Shown: piece by piece, positions 23,203 through 32,352 of the stretch
Numbering within the stretch: position 1 is the first letter of the stretch
Layout of the letters: the number at the start of each line of letters is the position of its first letter
Assembly (NCBI RefSeq): GCF_007301515.1
Contig: NZ_CP041666.1
Location: 1,550,001-1,614,000 of the forward strand
Direction: 5' to 3'
Length of the DNA: 64,000 nucleotides
Source: Radiobacillus deserti
GTDB taxonomy: Bacteria > Bacillota > Bacilli > Bacillales > Amphibacillaceae
Program-made: the position numbers and the translations under genes
The notes under the pieces: model-generated
What the model was told of the DNA's origin: nothing
Databases searched by the model: none
What the model saw: the letters and a program-made list of their open reading frames with translations, nothing else

Positions 23203-24810
23203 ATGAAACAGAATCTGAATGCAATAAAAGACAAATTATTAAGCTTTTGGTCTTCCAAATCAGGAAAACAGAAGCGTTTCATAATTGGAGCCATCATTGC
23301 AATCATCCTAGTTATCGGTATTTCTGGATTTTTTATGAATCGTACCAATATGGTTCCGCTATATAATAATTTGTCCCTTCAAGAGGTTGGACAAATTAAG
23401 GCAGAGCTTGATGCTAGATCCGTCCCATATGAACTAGATGGAGGCGGAACTACGATTCTGGTACCAGATGACCAAGTGGAATCTTTACTAGTGGATCTAG
23501 CATCGCAAGGTCTTCCAGACAGTGGAAATATAGATTATTCCTTCTTTAGTAAAAATGCATCATGGGGAATGACCGATAATGAGTTTAATTTGATAAAATT
23601 GGATGCTATGCAAACAGAGCTAGCAAACTTAATAAAAAGTGTAGAGGGTATTGAGGACGCAAAGGTTATGATTAATAAACCACAAGATCCAGTCTTTGTC
23701 AGCGATCAAGCAGAGGCAGCCTCGGCATCTATTGTTGTATCAACAAAGCCAGGCTATCAATTTGAACAGAGTCAAGTTGAGACTTTGTACCGCCTTGTTT
23801 CCAAAACTGTTCCAAACCTTCCTACAGAGAATATCGTCATCATGGACCAAAACTTTCAGTATTTTGATTTAGAAAATCCGACAACGACTGCTGGAAGTTC
23901 TGATGTTTATACGTATCAGCAAAATGTAAAAAACGATATTGAACGTGATATTCAACGACGTGTTCAACAAATGATTGGAATGATGGTAGGTCAAGATAAA
24001 GTTATCGCATCGGTAACAGCAGATATCGATTTTACACAAGAGAATCGGACAGAAGAGTTGGTTGAACCAGTTAACGAAGAAGATATGGAAGGTTTGCCAG
24101 TAAGTATTGAAACAATCAAAGAAACCTACACAGGTACACCACCAGCGGACGGAGTGGTAGGAGCTGGTGAAGAAGATGTTGCCAATTATCCAGCTGGAGA
24201 AGATGGAACAACTGGTGACTACGAAATGGTCAAAGAATCGATTAACAATGAGTTTAATCGCATTAAGAAGGATATCGTAGAGAGTCCTTATAAAATTAGA
24301 GATTTAGGTATTCAAGTAGCAGTAGATAAAACGAAATATCCAGCAGAAAATGGCGGAGAAGTTGAGCTTTTATCTGAGGAAGAACAATTAGCAGTTGAAG
24401 AAGGAATTTCTTCCATTCTAAATTCTATCATTACCACTTCTGTTGATGAAGGCTATGGCGAGGTGGTTCCGGAAGACAAAGTATCCATCGTTTTCCAAGA
24501 GTTCCAAGGTCAAGCTACACCTGACGTTCCAGCAACTGGAATCCCTACATGGGTTTATATTGCTGGTGGGGCTGCTTTATTAGTGATTGCAGGCTTGGTG
24601 ATTTGGTTAATGAGGAGGAGAAGAGATAACACTGCAGAAGAAGAAGTTGCAGTAACAGACGTACCGTTGACAGAAGAATTTTCTGTTCCTGAAATGGAAA
24701 AGGGACAGGATTCAGAGTCAACTGTAAGAAGAAAGCAACTGGAGAAAATGGCAAAGGAAAAACCAGAGGATTTTGCCAAGCTTCTGAGAAGTTGGATAGC
24801 AGAAGATTAG
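23203..24810 (+). CDS. fliF: Flagellar MS-ring protein FliF
   Basis: 535-residue membrane protein that forms the MS ring around the export gate. It has a first transmembrane segment (about 28-47, FIIGAIIAIILVIGISGFFM), YscJ-like ring-building motifs (about 48-220), an Asp/Glu-rich periplasm-side loop (about 280-345), a second transmembrane segment (about 449-467), and a C-terminal FliG-binding tail ending in FAKLLRSWIAED. The length is normal. The Shine-Dalgarno is GGGGG-rich. fliG follows after 12 bases. Confidence 0.97.
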   Translation: MKQNLNAIKDKLLSFWSSKSGKQKRFIIGAIIAIILVIGISGFFMNRTNMVPLYNNLSLQEVGQIKAELDARSVPYELDGGGTTILVPDDQVESLLVDLASQGLPDSGNIDYSFFSKNASWGMTDNEFNLIKLDAMQTELANLIKSVEGIEDAKVMINKPQDPVFVSDQAEAASASIVVSTKPGYQFEQSQVETLYRLVSKTVPNLPTENIVIMDQNFQYFDLENPTTTAGSSDVYTYQQNVKNDIERDIQRRVQQMIGMMVGQDKVIASVTADIDFTQENRTEELVEPVNEEDMEGLPVSIETIKETYTGTPPADGVVGAGEEDVANYPAGEDGTTGDYEMVKESINNEFNRIKKDIVESPYKIRDLGIQVAVDKTKYPAENGGEVELLSEEEQLAVEEGISSILNSIITTSVDEGYGEVVPEDKVSIVFQEFQGQATPDVPATGIPTWVYIAGGAALLVIAGLVIWLMRRRRDNTAEEEVAVTDVPLTEEFSVPEMEKGQDSESTVRRKQLEKMAKEKPEDFAKLLRSWIAED

Positions 24811-24822
24811 GAGGCGCCCTTT

Positions 24823-25833
24823 ATGGCTAGACAAACAAAACTTACCGGTAGACAAAAGGCCGCTATCCTACTTATTTCGATGGGGCCAGATGTTTCCGCT
24901 CAAATTTACAAGCATTTGTCAGAAGAAGAAATTGAGAAGCTCACTTTGGAGATATCATCGGTTAAAAAAGTAGATCCCGATCAAAAAGAGGATGTAGTGG
25001 AACAATTCCATCAAATTGCTCTTGCGCAAGATTATATAACCCAAGGTGGAATTAACTACGCCAAAACGGTATTAGAAAAGGCACTTGGAGAGCAGCAAGC
25101 GGTTAACATTATCAATCGGTTAACTTCTTCTCTTCAAGTAAAGCCTTTCGATTTTGCTCGTAAAGCAGAACCATCACAAATATTGAACTTTATTCAAAAC
25201 GAGCATCCACAGACAATTGCACTTATTTTATCGTATTTAGATGCAACTCAATCAAGTCAGATTCTTTCTGAGCTACCACAAGAAATGCAAGCAGATATTG
25301 CTAGAAGAATAGCTCTGATGGATTCTACATCACCAGAAACGATTTTTGAAGTAGAACAAATATTAGAGCGAAAGCTATCTACTACTGTTACTCAGGATTA
25401 CACACAAACGGGTGGGGTCCAAGCAGTGGTGGAAGTGTTAAATGGCGTTGACAGAAGTACAGAAAGAACAATCCTTGATGCGCTTGAAATTCAAGATCCA
25501 GAGCTTGCCGAAGAAATTAAGAAGAGAATGTTTGTCTTTGAAGATATCGTTACATTGGATAACAGAGCCATTCAACGTGTTATCCGTGATGTGGAAAACG
25601 ACGATCTCAGACTTTCTCTAAAAGTGGCAAGCGAAGAAGTTCGAGAAGTATTATTCAAAAACATGTCAACAAGAATGGCAGAAACGTTCAAAGAAGAGAT
25701 GGAATTCATGGGACCTGTTCGATTGCGTGATGTCGAGGAAGCTCAAAGTAGAATTGTTTCAGTAATTAGAAGATTAGAAGAAGTAGGCGAAATTGTAATT
25801 GCTCGTGGTGGAGGTGACGATATCATTGTCTAG
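24823..25833 (+). CDS. fliG: Flagellar motor switch protein FliG
   Basis: 336-residue C-ring protein linking FliF to FliM and contacting the stator. It has an N-terminal FliF-binding domain (LTGRQKAAILLISMGPDVSA), a middle domain with the EHPQTIALILSYL motif near 127-139, and a C-terminal charged torque helix (IQRVIRDVENDDLRLSLK). The stop overlaps the fliH TTG start by eight bases. Confidence 0.98.
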   Translation: MARQTKLTGRQKAAILLISMGPDVSAQIYKHLSEEEIEKLTLEISSVKKVDPDQKEDVVEQFHQIALAQDYITQGGINYAKTVLEKALGEQQAVNIINRLTSSLQVKPFDFARKAEPSQILNFIQNEHPQTIALILSYLDATQSSQILSELPQEMQADIARRIALMDSTSPETIFEVEQILERKLSTTVTQDYTQTGGVQAVVEVLNGVDRSTERTILDALEIQDPELAEEIKKRMFVFEDIVTLDNRAIQRVIRDVENDDLRLSLKVASEEVREVLFKNMSTRMAETFKEEMEFMGPVRLRDVEEAQSRIVSVIRRLEEVGEIVIARGGGDDIIV

Positions 25834-26584
25834 TGTTTTTAAATATAGCCAGCCAGCCGCAAGTAAAGTAATTGGGATAAAGCCTATTACTTTCCAAAAG
25901 CCTTTAGAAGAGGTGGATGAGGAAGAAACAAAGCAAGCTATACAAGAAAAACTGGATCATGCCGTCACAGAATTAAATCGAGCAAAACAAGAAGCACAGG
26001 ACATGTTAGATCAAGCACATCAAAAAATTCGAATCGAACAGCAGCAATGGGTAGAAGAAAGAGAACGCCTGAAAGAAGCCGCGAAAGAAGAAGGTTATCA
26101 AGAAGGTTTTCAATCAGGAGAGCAAGCAGGAAAACAAGAATATGCCATGCATATAGAACAAGCCAAGAACATTATTCAAACCGCGAAAGACGATGCGAAA
26201 TCAACGGTACTACAGAGTGAAGAAACAATTCTACATTTAGGACTAAAAGTGGCAGAAAGAATACTACGTCATGAGGTAGAACAACCAGACCAATATTTAA
26301 GCATTGTCAAAGCTGTTCTTGATGAAGTGAAGGGCCAGATGAAAGTTGCGATTTATGCAAACCCAGATCAATATCCTCTTGTTTTATCTAATAAGGAAGA
26401 GCTAAAGAATATCGTTAAAGAGGATGTGGACTTAGCTATCTATCCAGATGAATCCTTATCGGTTGGGAGCTGTATCGTTGAATCTCCTTTCGGAAGAATC
26501 GATGCTGGAATAGAAAGTCAACTTCACGAGATTCGAAATAAACTCTTTGATATCGCGCAGGAGGTTGGTCGTGAACATAACTAA
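25826..26584 (+). CDS. fliH: Flagellar assembly protein FliH
   Basis: 252-residue regulator of the FliI ATPase in the flagellar export apparatus. The central region is a long Glu/Gln/Lys coiled coil (about 35-130), including the GYQEGFQSGEQAGKQ segment with the G-x3-G spacing typical of FliH, and a C-terminal V-ATPase-E-like domain. I choose TTG 25826, eight bases after GGAGGTGA inside fliG, giving MSSVFKYSQPAASKVIGIKP. The upstream opening at 25799 lacks a ribosome-binding site. It overlaps fliG by 8 bases and fliI by 14. Confidence 0.92.
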   Translation: MSSVFKYSQPAASKVIGIKPITFQKPLEEVDEEETKQAIQEKLDHAVTELNRAKQEAQDMLDQAHQKIRIEQQQWVEERERLKEAAKEEGYQEGFQSGEQAGKQEYAMHIEQAKNIIQTAKDDAKSTVLQSEETILHLGLKVAERILRHEVEQPDQYLSIVKAVLDEVKGQMKVAIYANPDQYPLVLSNKEELKNIVKEDVDLAIYPDESLSVGSCIVESPFGRIDAGIESQLHEIRNKLFDIAQEVGREHN

Positions 26585-27890
26585 ATACGTTGATAGATTA
26601 GAGCAAATAGACACGTATAAGCGATATGGAAAGATTCATAGAGTAATTGGGCTCATGATTGAATCTAAAGGACCAGAAGCTAGTGTAGGAGATGTTTGCT
26701 ATATTCACCCCTCTTCAAGAGGGAGTGAGCCTATTATGGCAGAGGTTGTTGGGTTTAATGATGAAAAAGTTTTGTTAATGCCTTATGGACAGCTAAAAGA
26801 TATCGGTCCGGGCTGCCTTGTTGAGGCAACCGGCCACCCGCTAACTATAAAAGTAGGAATGGGTATGATTGGTTCTGTTGTAGATCCGTTGGGTAAACCG
26901 TTAGATGGCTCTGCATTACCGAAGGGGCTTAGTCCTTATCCATCGGAGCAAACTCCTCCTAATCCGCTTGATCGTCCACCTATCCGTGAACCGATTCAAG
27001 TCGGTGTTAGAGCCATTGATAGCTTGCTTACAGTAGGAAAAGGTCAACGGATTGGAATCTTCGCTGGAAGTGGTGTTGGGAAAAGTACACTTCTAGGAAT
27101 GATTGCCCGAAATAGTAGTGCGGATATTAATGTCATCGCACTAATTGGGGAACGGGGACGAGAGGTCCGTGAATTCTTGGAAAAAGACCTCGGAGACGAA
27201 GGACGTAAAAAGTCTATTATTGTTGTGGCGACTTCTGATCAACCAGCCCTTATGCGAATCAAAGGTGCTTATACGGCGACTGCTATTAGTGAATATTACA
27301 GGGATCAAGGCTATCAAGTGAACTTAATGATGGATTCCGTAACACGGGTTGCGATGGCACAGCGTGAAGTAGGACTTGCAACGGGAGAACCACCGACCAC
27401 AAAGGGTTATACACCTTCTGTATTTGCTACCCTGCCTAAGCTGTTAGAACGAACTGGAACCAGCAAAGCAGGTACAATCACCGCGTTTTACACCGTGTTA
27501 GTAGACGGTGACGATATGAATGAGCCAATTGCGGATACTACACGTGGAATTCTAGATGGACACTTTGTGTTAGATCGAAAGCTTGCAGAGCAAGGACGCT
27601 TTCCGGCACTGAATGTTTTAAAGTCGATAAGTCGTGTAATGCCTCAAATAGCTGGTCCAGAACAAATGCAACTTGCCCAACGAATTCGAACCCTTCTAGC
27701 AACGTATGAGGACAACTATGAATTAATTCAAATTGGGGCATACAAGAAAGGTTCAAGTCGTGAGGTAGACGAAGCCATTCACTATTATCCCCGTATTATC
27801 GAATTTTTGAAACAAGGTACGGAAGAAGTAGTAACCATTGAAGAGGCGTATGAACAAATGATGGAGCTAGTAAATGGGAGTGGTCCATAA
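26571..27890 (+). CDS. fliI: Flagellum-specific ATPase FliI
   Basis: 439-residue F1-beta-like ATPase of the flagellar type III export system. Walker A GIFAGSGVGKSTLLGMIAR (about 161-179), IALIGERGREVREFL, Walker B VNLMMDSVTRVAMAQREVGL, and the LPKLLERTG motif are all intact. The start is GTG 26571 with CAGGAGG seven bases upstream, inside fliH; the longer opening at 26547 would include that site. Its last base is the first base of fliJ. Confidence 0.98.
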   Translation: MNITKYVDRLEQIDTYKRYGKIHRVIGLMIESKGPEASVGDVCYIHPSSRGSEPIMAEVVGFNDEKVLLMPYGQLKDIGPGCLVEATGHPLTIKVGMGMIGSVVDPLGKPLDGSALPKGLSPYPSEQTPPNPLDRPPIREPIQVGVRAIDSLLTVGKGQRIGIFAGSGVGKSTLLGMIARNSSADINVIALIGERGREVREFLEKDLGDEGRKKSIIVVATSDQPALMRIKGAYTATAISEYYRDQGYQVNLMMDSVTRVAMAQREVGLATGEPPTTKGYTPSVFATLPKLLERTGTSKAGTITAFYTVLVDGDDMNEPIADTTRGILDGHFVLDRKLAEQGRFPALNVLKSISRVMPQIAGPEQMQLAQRIRTLLATYEDNYELIQIGAYKKGSSREVDEAIHYYPRIIEFLKQGTEEVVTIEEAYEQMMELVNGSGP

Positions 27891-28333
27891 TGGCGTTTAT
27901 CCAAACATTTGAAAAGATATTACAAGTAAAAGAACGAGAAAAGAAGGAAGCTCAAAAAGCCTATAAGCAGTCCGTGGATAGCTTTGAAGAAGTAGCGACA
28001 AAGCTATATGAGCTTCTCCGAAAAAAAGAAGAAGCAGAGGAAAATTACCAAAGACAACTAGACAAGGCTGTATCGATCGATATGCTAGCTTCCCATTCTT
28101 CTTATATGGATAAGCTGCAGCAGGTCATTCAAGAAGTGCAGTACACTGTGAATGAAGCGAGACTTAATATGGAATCTTTTCAGCTGAAACTAACGGATGC
28201 GCATATTGAAGTGAAAAAGTTTGAAAAAATGATTGAAAATAAAAAGCAAAAACTATCCGAACAACTAAAACTGCAGGAAAACTCCTTTATGGATGAAATT
28301 TCTTTACAGCAGTATTCGGTTAGAAATAGGTGA
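27890..28333 (+). CDS. fliJ: Flagellar export protein FliJ
   Basis: 147-residue soluble coiled-coil protein of the FliI stalk; it escorts chaperones and couples the ATPase to the gate. Nearly the whole length is alpha-helical with Lys/Glu/Gln heptads, including KILQVKEREKKEAQKAYKQS at the N-terminus. Assignment rests on the coiled-coil composition, the length and the position between fliI and the MotE-like gene. Confidence 0.92.
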   Translation: MAFIQTFEKILQVKEREKKEAQKAYKQSVDSFEEVATKLYELLRKKEEAEENYQRQLDKAVSIDMLASHSSYMDKLQQVIQEVQYTVNEARLNMESFQLKLTDAHIEVKKFEKMIENKKQKLSEQLKLQENSFMDEISLQQYSVRNR

Positions 28334-28337
28334 GATT

Positions 28338-28937
28338 ATGGCAAAAGCAGAATTACAAGAGAAAGAAAAAGCTGGTTTTCTCCAATGGCTCTTTATTATT
28401 ATCATTCCTCTAGTCTTTGCAATTACATTAACTGGCATAATTATGACGATTGCAGGAGTGGATGTTCTAAACCAAGCCAAAAATATTGCCAATCATGTTC
28501 CAGGTCTTTCCTCTATTATTGATACAGAAGAAGAGGTCAAGCAAGCTACGGCTGAAAAGAGAGCGGAAGATAGTAAGGAGCAGGTTGAAACGGCAGTGGC
28601 AAGTAAGAATGAAGAAATAGAAGCACTAAAATCGAGCCTGCAAGAAAAAGAGGCAGAGGTTGATGAGCTGACACAGGAGGTAGCAAAGCTTTCTAGTCAG
28701 TTAGAAGAGCAAAATAAAACGAATGAGGAAGAACAGCAAAACGTCTTGAAAGATGTTTCTGCCTCCTTTGAAGGAATGGATCCAGAAGAAGCAGCACCCA
28801 TCATCGCAAACCTAGAAGTGGCGACAGCGGTTCGAGTACTAAGAAATGTTCCGAGTGAAGAACGAGGATTAATCTTAGGTGCGATGGAACCAGAGCAGGC
28901 TGCAACCTTTACCACTGCATTATTAGCAGAAGAGTAA
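28338..28937 (+). CDS. ylxF: YlxF, MotE-like magnesium-transporter-N-domain protein
   Basis: 199-residue membrane protein in the position of B. subtilis ylxF. It has one N-terminal transmembrane segment (about 15-40), a coiled coil (about 75-130), and a C-terminal MgtE N-terminal-like domain (FEGMDPEEAAPIIANLEVAT... then ERGLILGAMEPEQAATFTTAL). In other bacteria the related MotE stabilises MotC; here the exact role is unproven. The ATG at 28338 has TAGGTGA upstream overlapping the fliJ stop. The opening at 28293 overlaps fliJ and is not needed. Confidence 0.85.
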   Translation: MAKAELQEKEKAGFLQWLFIIIIPLVFAITLTGIIMTIAGVDVLNQAKNIANHVPGLSSIIDTEEEVKQATAEKRAEDSKEQVETAVASKNEEIEALKSSLQEKEAEVDELTQEVAKLSSQLEEQNKTNEEEQQNVLKDVSASFEGMDPEEAAPIIANLEVATAVRVLRNVPSEERGLILGAMEPEQAATFTTALLAEE

Positions 28938-28972
28938 TTCATTCCTAGGGTATTTGAAAGGAGGTGAAAATA

Positions 28973-30415
28973 ATGAGTAACGGAATTGGGATTGTGGCAC
29001 CAGTTGCAGTAGCGAACAAACCGACGCAAGCAACAAATCAAAAGTCCAATGATAAAGCAAAAGGTGAAGTAGTATTTGGACAAGTTCTTAGTAAGCAATC
29101 AGAGCAATCCAATGGGATAGAAACTTCAAGCAAACAAACAAAGCAATCCAATGCGACAGAAGCTTCAAGTAAACAGACAGGACAATCTGATACAAAGGAG
29201 AGTCTTGGAAAGCAATCACAGGTACAACAGAATACAACTGTTAAGGAAGCTAGTCTGTTCGGTAGTGTGGATAAATTAAAAGAAGTCGACATGAAACAGC
29301 TCATGGAAACACTAGAAGGCCTTCCTGAGGAGTTAATAGAAGTTGTTACAACCCTTTTAGAAAAATGGGGATTGGAATCTTCAGATGAAGCGGGAGAAGA
29401 AAACGTACTTCAACAGATTAATAAGTTGATAGAAGAACAACCTGACTTGAAGAATTTGGTAGTTGCCTTTCTTGGACAAATTGAGCAGACAACGGTTGTG
29501 AACGTGGAATCTAAATCTCTAGATTCAGATACAGTCGCTAAACTGAATGCGATGTTTGAGCAAGTAAAAGGATTACTGCAGCAGCTTTCTAGCCAAGGGG
29601 AAGTTCCAAAGGAAACGCAAATGAAGCTATTAAAACTTCTAGAACAATGGACTGCTGTTGAAAAACAAGCTGGACAGTCCGCTCAAAGCTTGTTAACAAA
29701 TGAGTCTGGCCTGCAATCTAAAGAACAAACAATCTGGAGCAAGCTGTTAGACGCATATCAAAAGCGAGAAACATTTCAAGGTCAACAAAAGTATCAACAG
29801 TCTGCACAAGTCACGAGCAGTGATATTGGTAAATGGGTCAAACAATTGGTTAACTCCGTTGGAACAACTGCGGTTGATGATGTGAGTGCAGGACAAGCTC
29901 CTGTTGGTACAACACTAACAAACATGCCAATGAGTCAAGTTGAACAATATATCATTCATGTTGGTCAAGGAAACTCAGAGGAAACAGCAGAAACCAAATT
30001 ACTTAATGAAATACAAAGAGTCTTGCAATCTAGTAAATTTCTATCCAAAAATAACAATTCACAGTTATTTTTGAAGCTACGACCAGAGCATCTCGGTGAT
30101 ATCTTAATAAAAATGACGCAATTAAACGGAGAAACGACTGTTAAGATTCTTGTTCAATCTCAAGCGGCGAAGGATATGCTTGAAAGTAACATGCATCAGT
30201 TAAAGCATATGTTTTCTCCTCAACAAGTCGTGGTTGAGAAACAAGAAGGATCTCTATTAAACCAGCAAAACAGTGATAATCCGAAGCAAAGTCTCCAAGA
30301 AGATCGACAGTCATCTGAAAATAAGCAATCGTCTTATGTAGCAGAGGACAGTCAAAATGAGGAAGAAGAATCTGGGATAAGCTTTAGTGATATTTTGATG
30401 AACGAGAAAGTGTAG
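28973..30415 (+). CDS. fliK: Flagellar hook-length control protein FliK
   Basis: 480-residue secreted molecular ruler that switches export from hook to filament by contacting FlhB. The disordered Gln/Ser-rich N-terminal region contains three 13-residue repeats (residues 44-82). The C-terminal FliK domain (about 355-425) has LFLKLRPEHLGDILIKM and VKILVQSQAAKDMLESNMHQL, followed by a Gln/Asn/Ser-rich tail. The ATG at 28973 follows GAAAGGAGGTGA with suitable spacing; GTG 28964 lies inside that site. flgD follows within 10 bases. Confidence 0.95.
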   Translation: MSNGIGIVAPVAVANKPTQATNQKSNDKAKGEVVFGQVLSKQSEQSNGIETSSKQTKQSNATEASSKQTGQSDTKESLGKQSQVQQNTTVKEASLFGSVDKLKEVDMKQLMETLEGLPEELIEVVTTLLEKWGLESSDEAGEENVLQQINKLIEEQPDLKNLVVAFLGQIEQTTVVNVESKSLDSDTVAKLNAMFEQVKGLLQQLSSQGEVPKETQMKLLKLLEQWTAVEKQAGQSAQSLLTNESGLQSKEQTIWSKLLDAYQKRETFQGQQKYQQSAQVTSSDIGKWVKQLVNSVGTTAVDDVSAGQAPVGTTLTNMPMSQVEQYIIHVGQGNSEETAETKLLNEIQRVLQSSKFLSKNNNSQLFLKLRPEHLGDILIKMTQLNGETTVKILVQSQAAKDMLESNMHQLKHMFSPQQVVVEKQEGSLLNQQNSDNPKQSLQEDRQSSENKQSSYVAEDSQNEEEESGISFSDILMNEKV

Positions 30416-30424
30416 GTGAGTCGA

Positions 30425-30880
30425 TTGACAAAAATCGATCCAAATTTGTACTTAGCTAACCAGTCACGTGGAACGACAGGATCTGCACTTGGGAAAGACG
30501 AGTTTTTAAAAATTTTAATGGCTCAAATTAAAAACCAGGATCCTTTGAACCCGATGGAAGATAAAGAGTTCATCTCTCAGATGGCTACATTTTCATCTTT
30601 AGAGCAAATGATGAATATTTCTTCTGTCGTCACGAACTTGGCAAATAATCAGTCTATTGCCAACGTCATTCAGTTTAGCAACTTAATCGGTAAAGATGTT
30701 TCGTATGAAGTGATCGATGAAGAGACGGGACAAGTGAAAGAAACGAAAACAGGTACCGTAAAATCTGTGTTGCAAAGTGAAGGAAATATTTTATTAGAGC
30801 TTACAGATGGTTCTAAGATTAATGTAGGAAGTGTAACAAAGGTTACGCAAGAAGCAGCTGAAGAAGAAACAAACGAATAA
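30425..30880 (+). CDS. flgD: Flagellar hook capping protein FlgD
   Basis: 151-residue hook cap that promotes hook subunit assembly. The signature is LGKDEFLKILMAQIKNQDPLNPMEDKEFISQMATFSSLEQM (about residues 21-61), then NLIGKDVSYEV and a C-terminal beta domain. Two starts are possible. I prefer TTG 30425 (MTKIDPNLYL), preceded by TAGGTGAG at 30413-30420. GTG 30416 follows the fliK stop directly but has no Shine-Dalgarno. Confidence 0.94.
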   Translation: MTKIDPNLYLANQSRGTTGSALGKDEFLKILMAQIKNQDPLNPMEDKEFISQMATFSSLEQMMNISSVVTNLANNQSIANVIQFSNLIGKDVSYEVIDEETGQVKETKTGTVKSVLQSEGNILLELTDGSKINVGSVTKVTQEAAEEETNE

Positions 30881-30900
30881 GTAGAAGGAAGGTAATGTGC

Positions 30901-31275
30901 ATGGATCATCGTATTCAGCAATTACAAACCCAGGCACTCCAACTTCCGAGACCTACGAAACAGTCACCAAAGGTTCCAACCGGTCAAACTACCGCGTTCA
31001 AAGATGTATTGCAGTCGGCACAAGGCTTAAAGGTTAGTAAACATGCGCAAGAAAGACTACAGCAAAGAAATATAACCATTGAACCGAGCCTTTGGCAAAA
31101 AATATCCGAGAAAGTGACAGAGGCAAAGCAAAAAGGAATTACAGAATCACTTGTAATCACGAACGATGCAGCACTTCTAGTTAGCACGAAAAATCATACG
31201 GTTGTGACCGCAATGGATCGGTCGGAAGTGGAAAGCAAGATTTTTACGAATATCAATGGTGCAATTTTATTGTAA
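30901..31275 (+). CDS. Conserved flagellar-operon protein (TIGR02530-type)
   Basis: 124-residue protein of the family found between flgD and the hook gene in Firmicutes. No biochemical role is assigned. The conserved core is LKVSKHAQERLQQRNITIEP and ITESLVITNDAALLVSTKNHTVVTAMDR, plus IFTNINGAILL at the end. There is no signal peptide or membrane segment. ATG 30901 is 8 bases after AGAAGGAAGG; ATG 30895 is too close to that site. Its placement suggests a role in hook assembly. Confidence 0.85.
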   Translation: MDHRIQQLQTQALQLPRPTKQSPKVPTGQTTAFKDVLQSAQGLKVSKHAQERLQQRNITIEPSLWQKISEKVTEAKQKGITESLVITNDAALLVSTKNHTVVTAMDRSEVESKIFTNINGAILL

Positions 31276-31361
31276 ACAGGCTGGACCCTTTAAGGGAGGC
31301 CAAATAGCTGTGGAATGAACGAAGCAGCTAGGACTAAAATCTGAAGGGAAGAATAAATGAC

Positions 31362-32273
31362 ATGTTACGTTCAATGTATGCTGGAGTTTCTGGTATGAGA
31401 GGATTTCAAACGAAATTAGATGTTATCGGGAATAACATCGCAAATGTGAGTACTTCTGGATTTAAAAAGGGACGGGTTACGTTCCAAGATATGATGAGTC
31501 AAACGATTTCTGGAGCAGAAGCACCTGTAGCTGGTGGAGTTCGTGGTGGGGTTAACCCAGCTCAAGTTGGTCTTGGTTCCCAAGTAGGGTCTATCGATAA
31601 CATTCACACACAAGGGAATAGACAAACAACAAATCGCATGTTGGACTTTGCTCTTGAAGGCGATGGAATGTTTGTCATTGGAAATAACTTAGCATTAAAT
31701 GCAACTTCCAATGAAGTTGACATGGATAACTCAACGATTACATTTACACGTGCTGGTAATTTCTATTTAGATGACGATGGATTTATTGTAGATGCGAATG
31801 GAAATTATTTGTTAGGTGCAGAAAATACTGCAGCAGATCAAGGTGGAAACGCAACCTATCAACTTGGTCGATTACAAATACCAGAAACTGCATCTAGTTT
31901 TAGTGTTCAAAGCGATGGTAAAGTAATGTACGTTGATGCGGACGGAAAAGTAAAAGAAGCTGGTCAAATTCGCTTAGCTAAGTTTTCTAACCCAGGTGGT
32001 TTAGAAAAAGCCGGAAATAATGCATTCCGTCTTACCGGAAACGCTGGTGTTAATACAGATGGGGATAACCAATTTAACGCTTTAGAAGACATGGTCATCC
32101 CACAACAAGACGGATCAGCTTCTGTAGTAGCTGGTGCCCTAGAAATGTCTAACGTAGACTTAGCGGAAGAATTCACAGAAATGATTACAGCACAGCGTGG
32201 TTTCCAAGCGAATACAAGAATTATCACAACTTCTGATGAAATCTTACAAGAGCTAGTAAATCTTAAGCGTTAA
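31362..32273 (+). CDS. flgG: Flagellar hook protein FlgE/FlgG family
   Basis: 303-residue axial protein. The N-terminal signature MLRSMYAGVSGMRGFQTKLD and NNIANVSTSGFKKGRVTFQDMM, and the C-terminal ALEMSNVDLAEEFTEMITAQRGFQANTRII (positions about 261-290), define the hook/distal-rod family. In B. subtilis the gene at this place (once called flgG) encodes the hook protein FlgE, so hook function is the likely one. The protein is about 40 residues longer than the B. subtilis product as I recall it, with the extra length in the variable middle. The Shine-Dalgarno is GAAGGGAAG. Confidence 0.94.
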   Translation: MLRSMYAGVSGMRGFQTKLDVIGNNIANVSTSGFKKGRVTFQDMMSQTISGAEAPVAGGVRGGVNPAQVGLGSQVGSIDNIHTQGNRQTTNRMLDFALEGDGMFVIGNNLALNATSNEVDMDNSTITFTRAGNFYLDDDGFIVDANGNYLLGAENTAADQGGNATYQLGRLQIPETASSFSVQSDGKVMYVDADGKVKEAGQIRLAKFSNPGGLEKAGNNAFRLTGNAGVNTDGDNQFNALEDMVIPQQDGSASVVAGALEMSNVDLAEEFTEMITAQRGFQANTRIITTSDEILQELVNLKR

Positions 32274-32312
32274 GCTTAGTGCATAAAACAGATAACCGAT
32301 AGATCAACAAGA

Positions 32313-32352
32313 GGGAGGTGAGGAGCTAGGTCCGCCTAGCTCCCTCCATTTT
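32313..32352 (+). promoter_or_regulatory. Structured ribosome-binding site of swrD
   Basis: The only Shine-Dalgarno (GGGAGGTGAGGAG, 32313-32325) lies far upstream of ATG 32353. Between them is a perfect 9-bp hairpin GGAGCTAGG (32322-32330) / TCCG / CCTAGCTCC (32335-32343). When folded, GGGAGGTG is about 10 bases from the ATG. A competing pairing of GGAG (32314-32317) with CTCC (32344-32347) would hide it. Confidence 0.6.
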
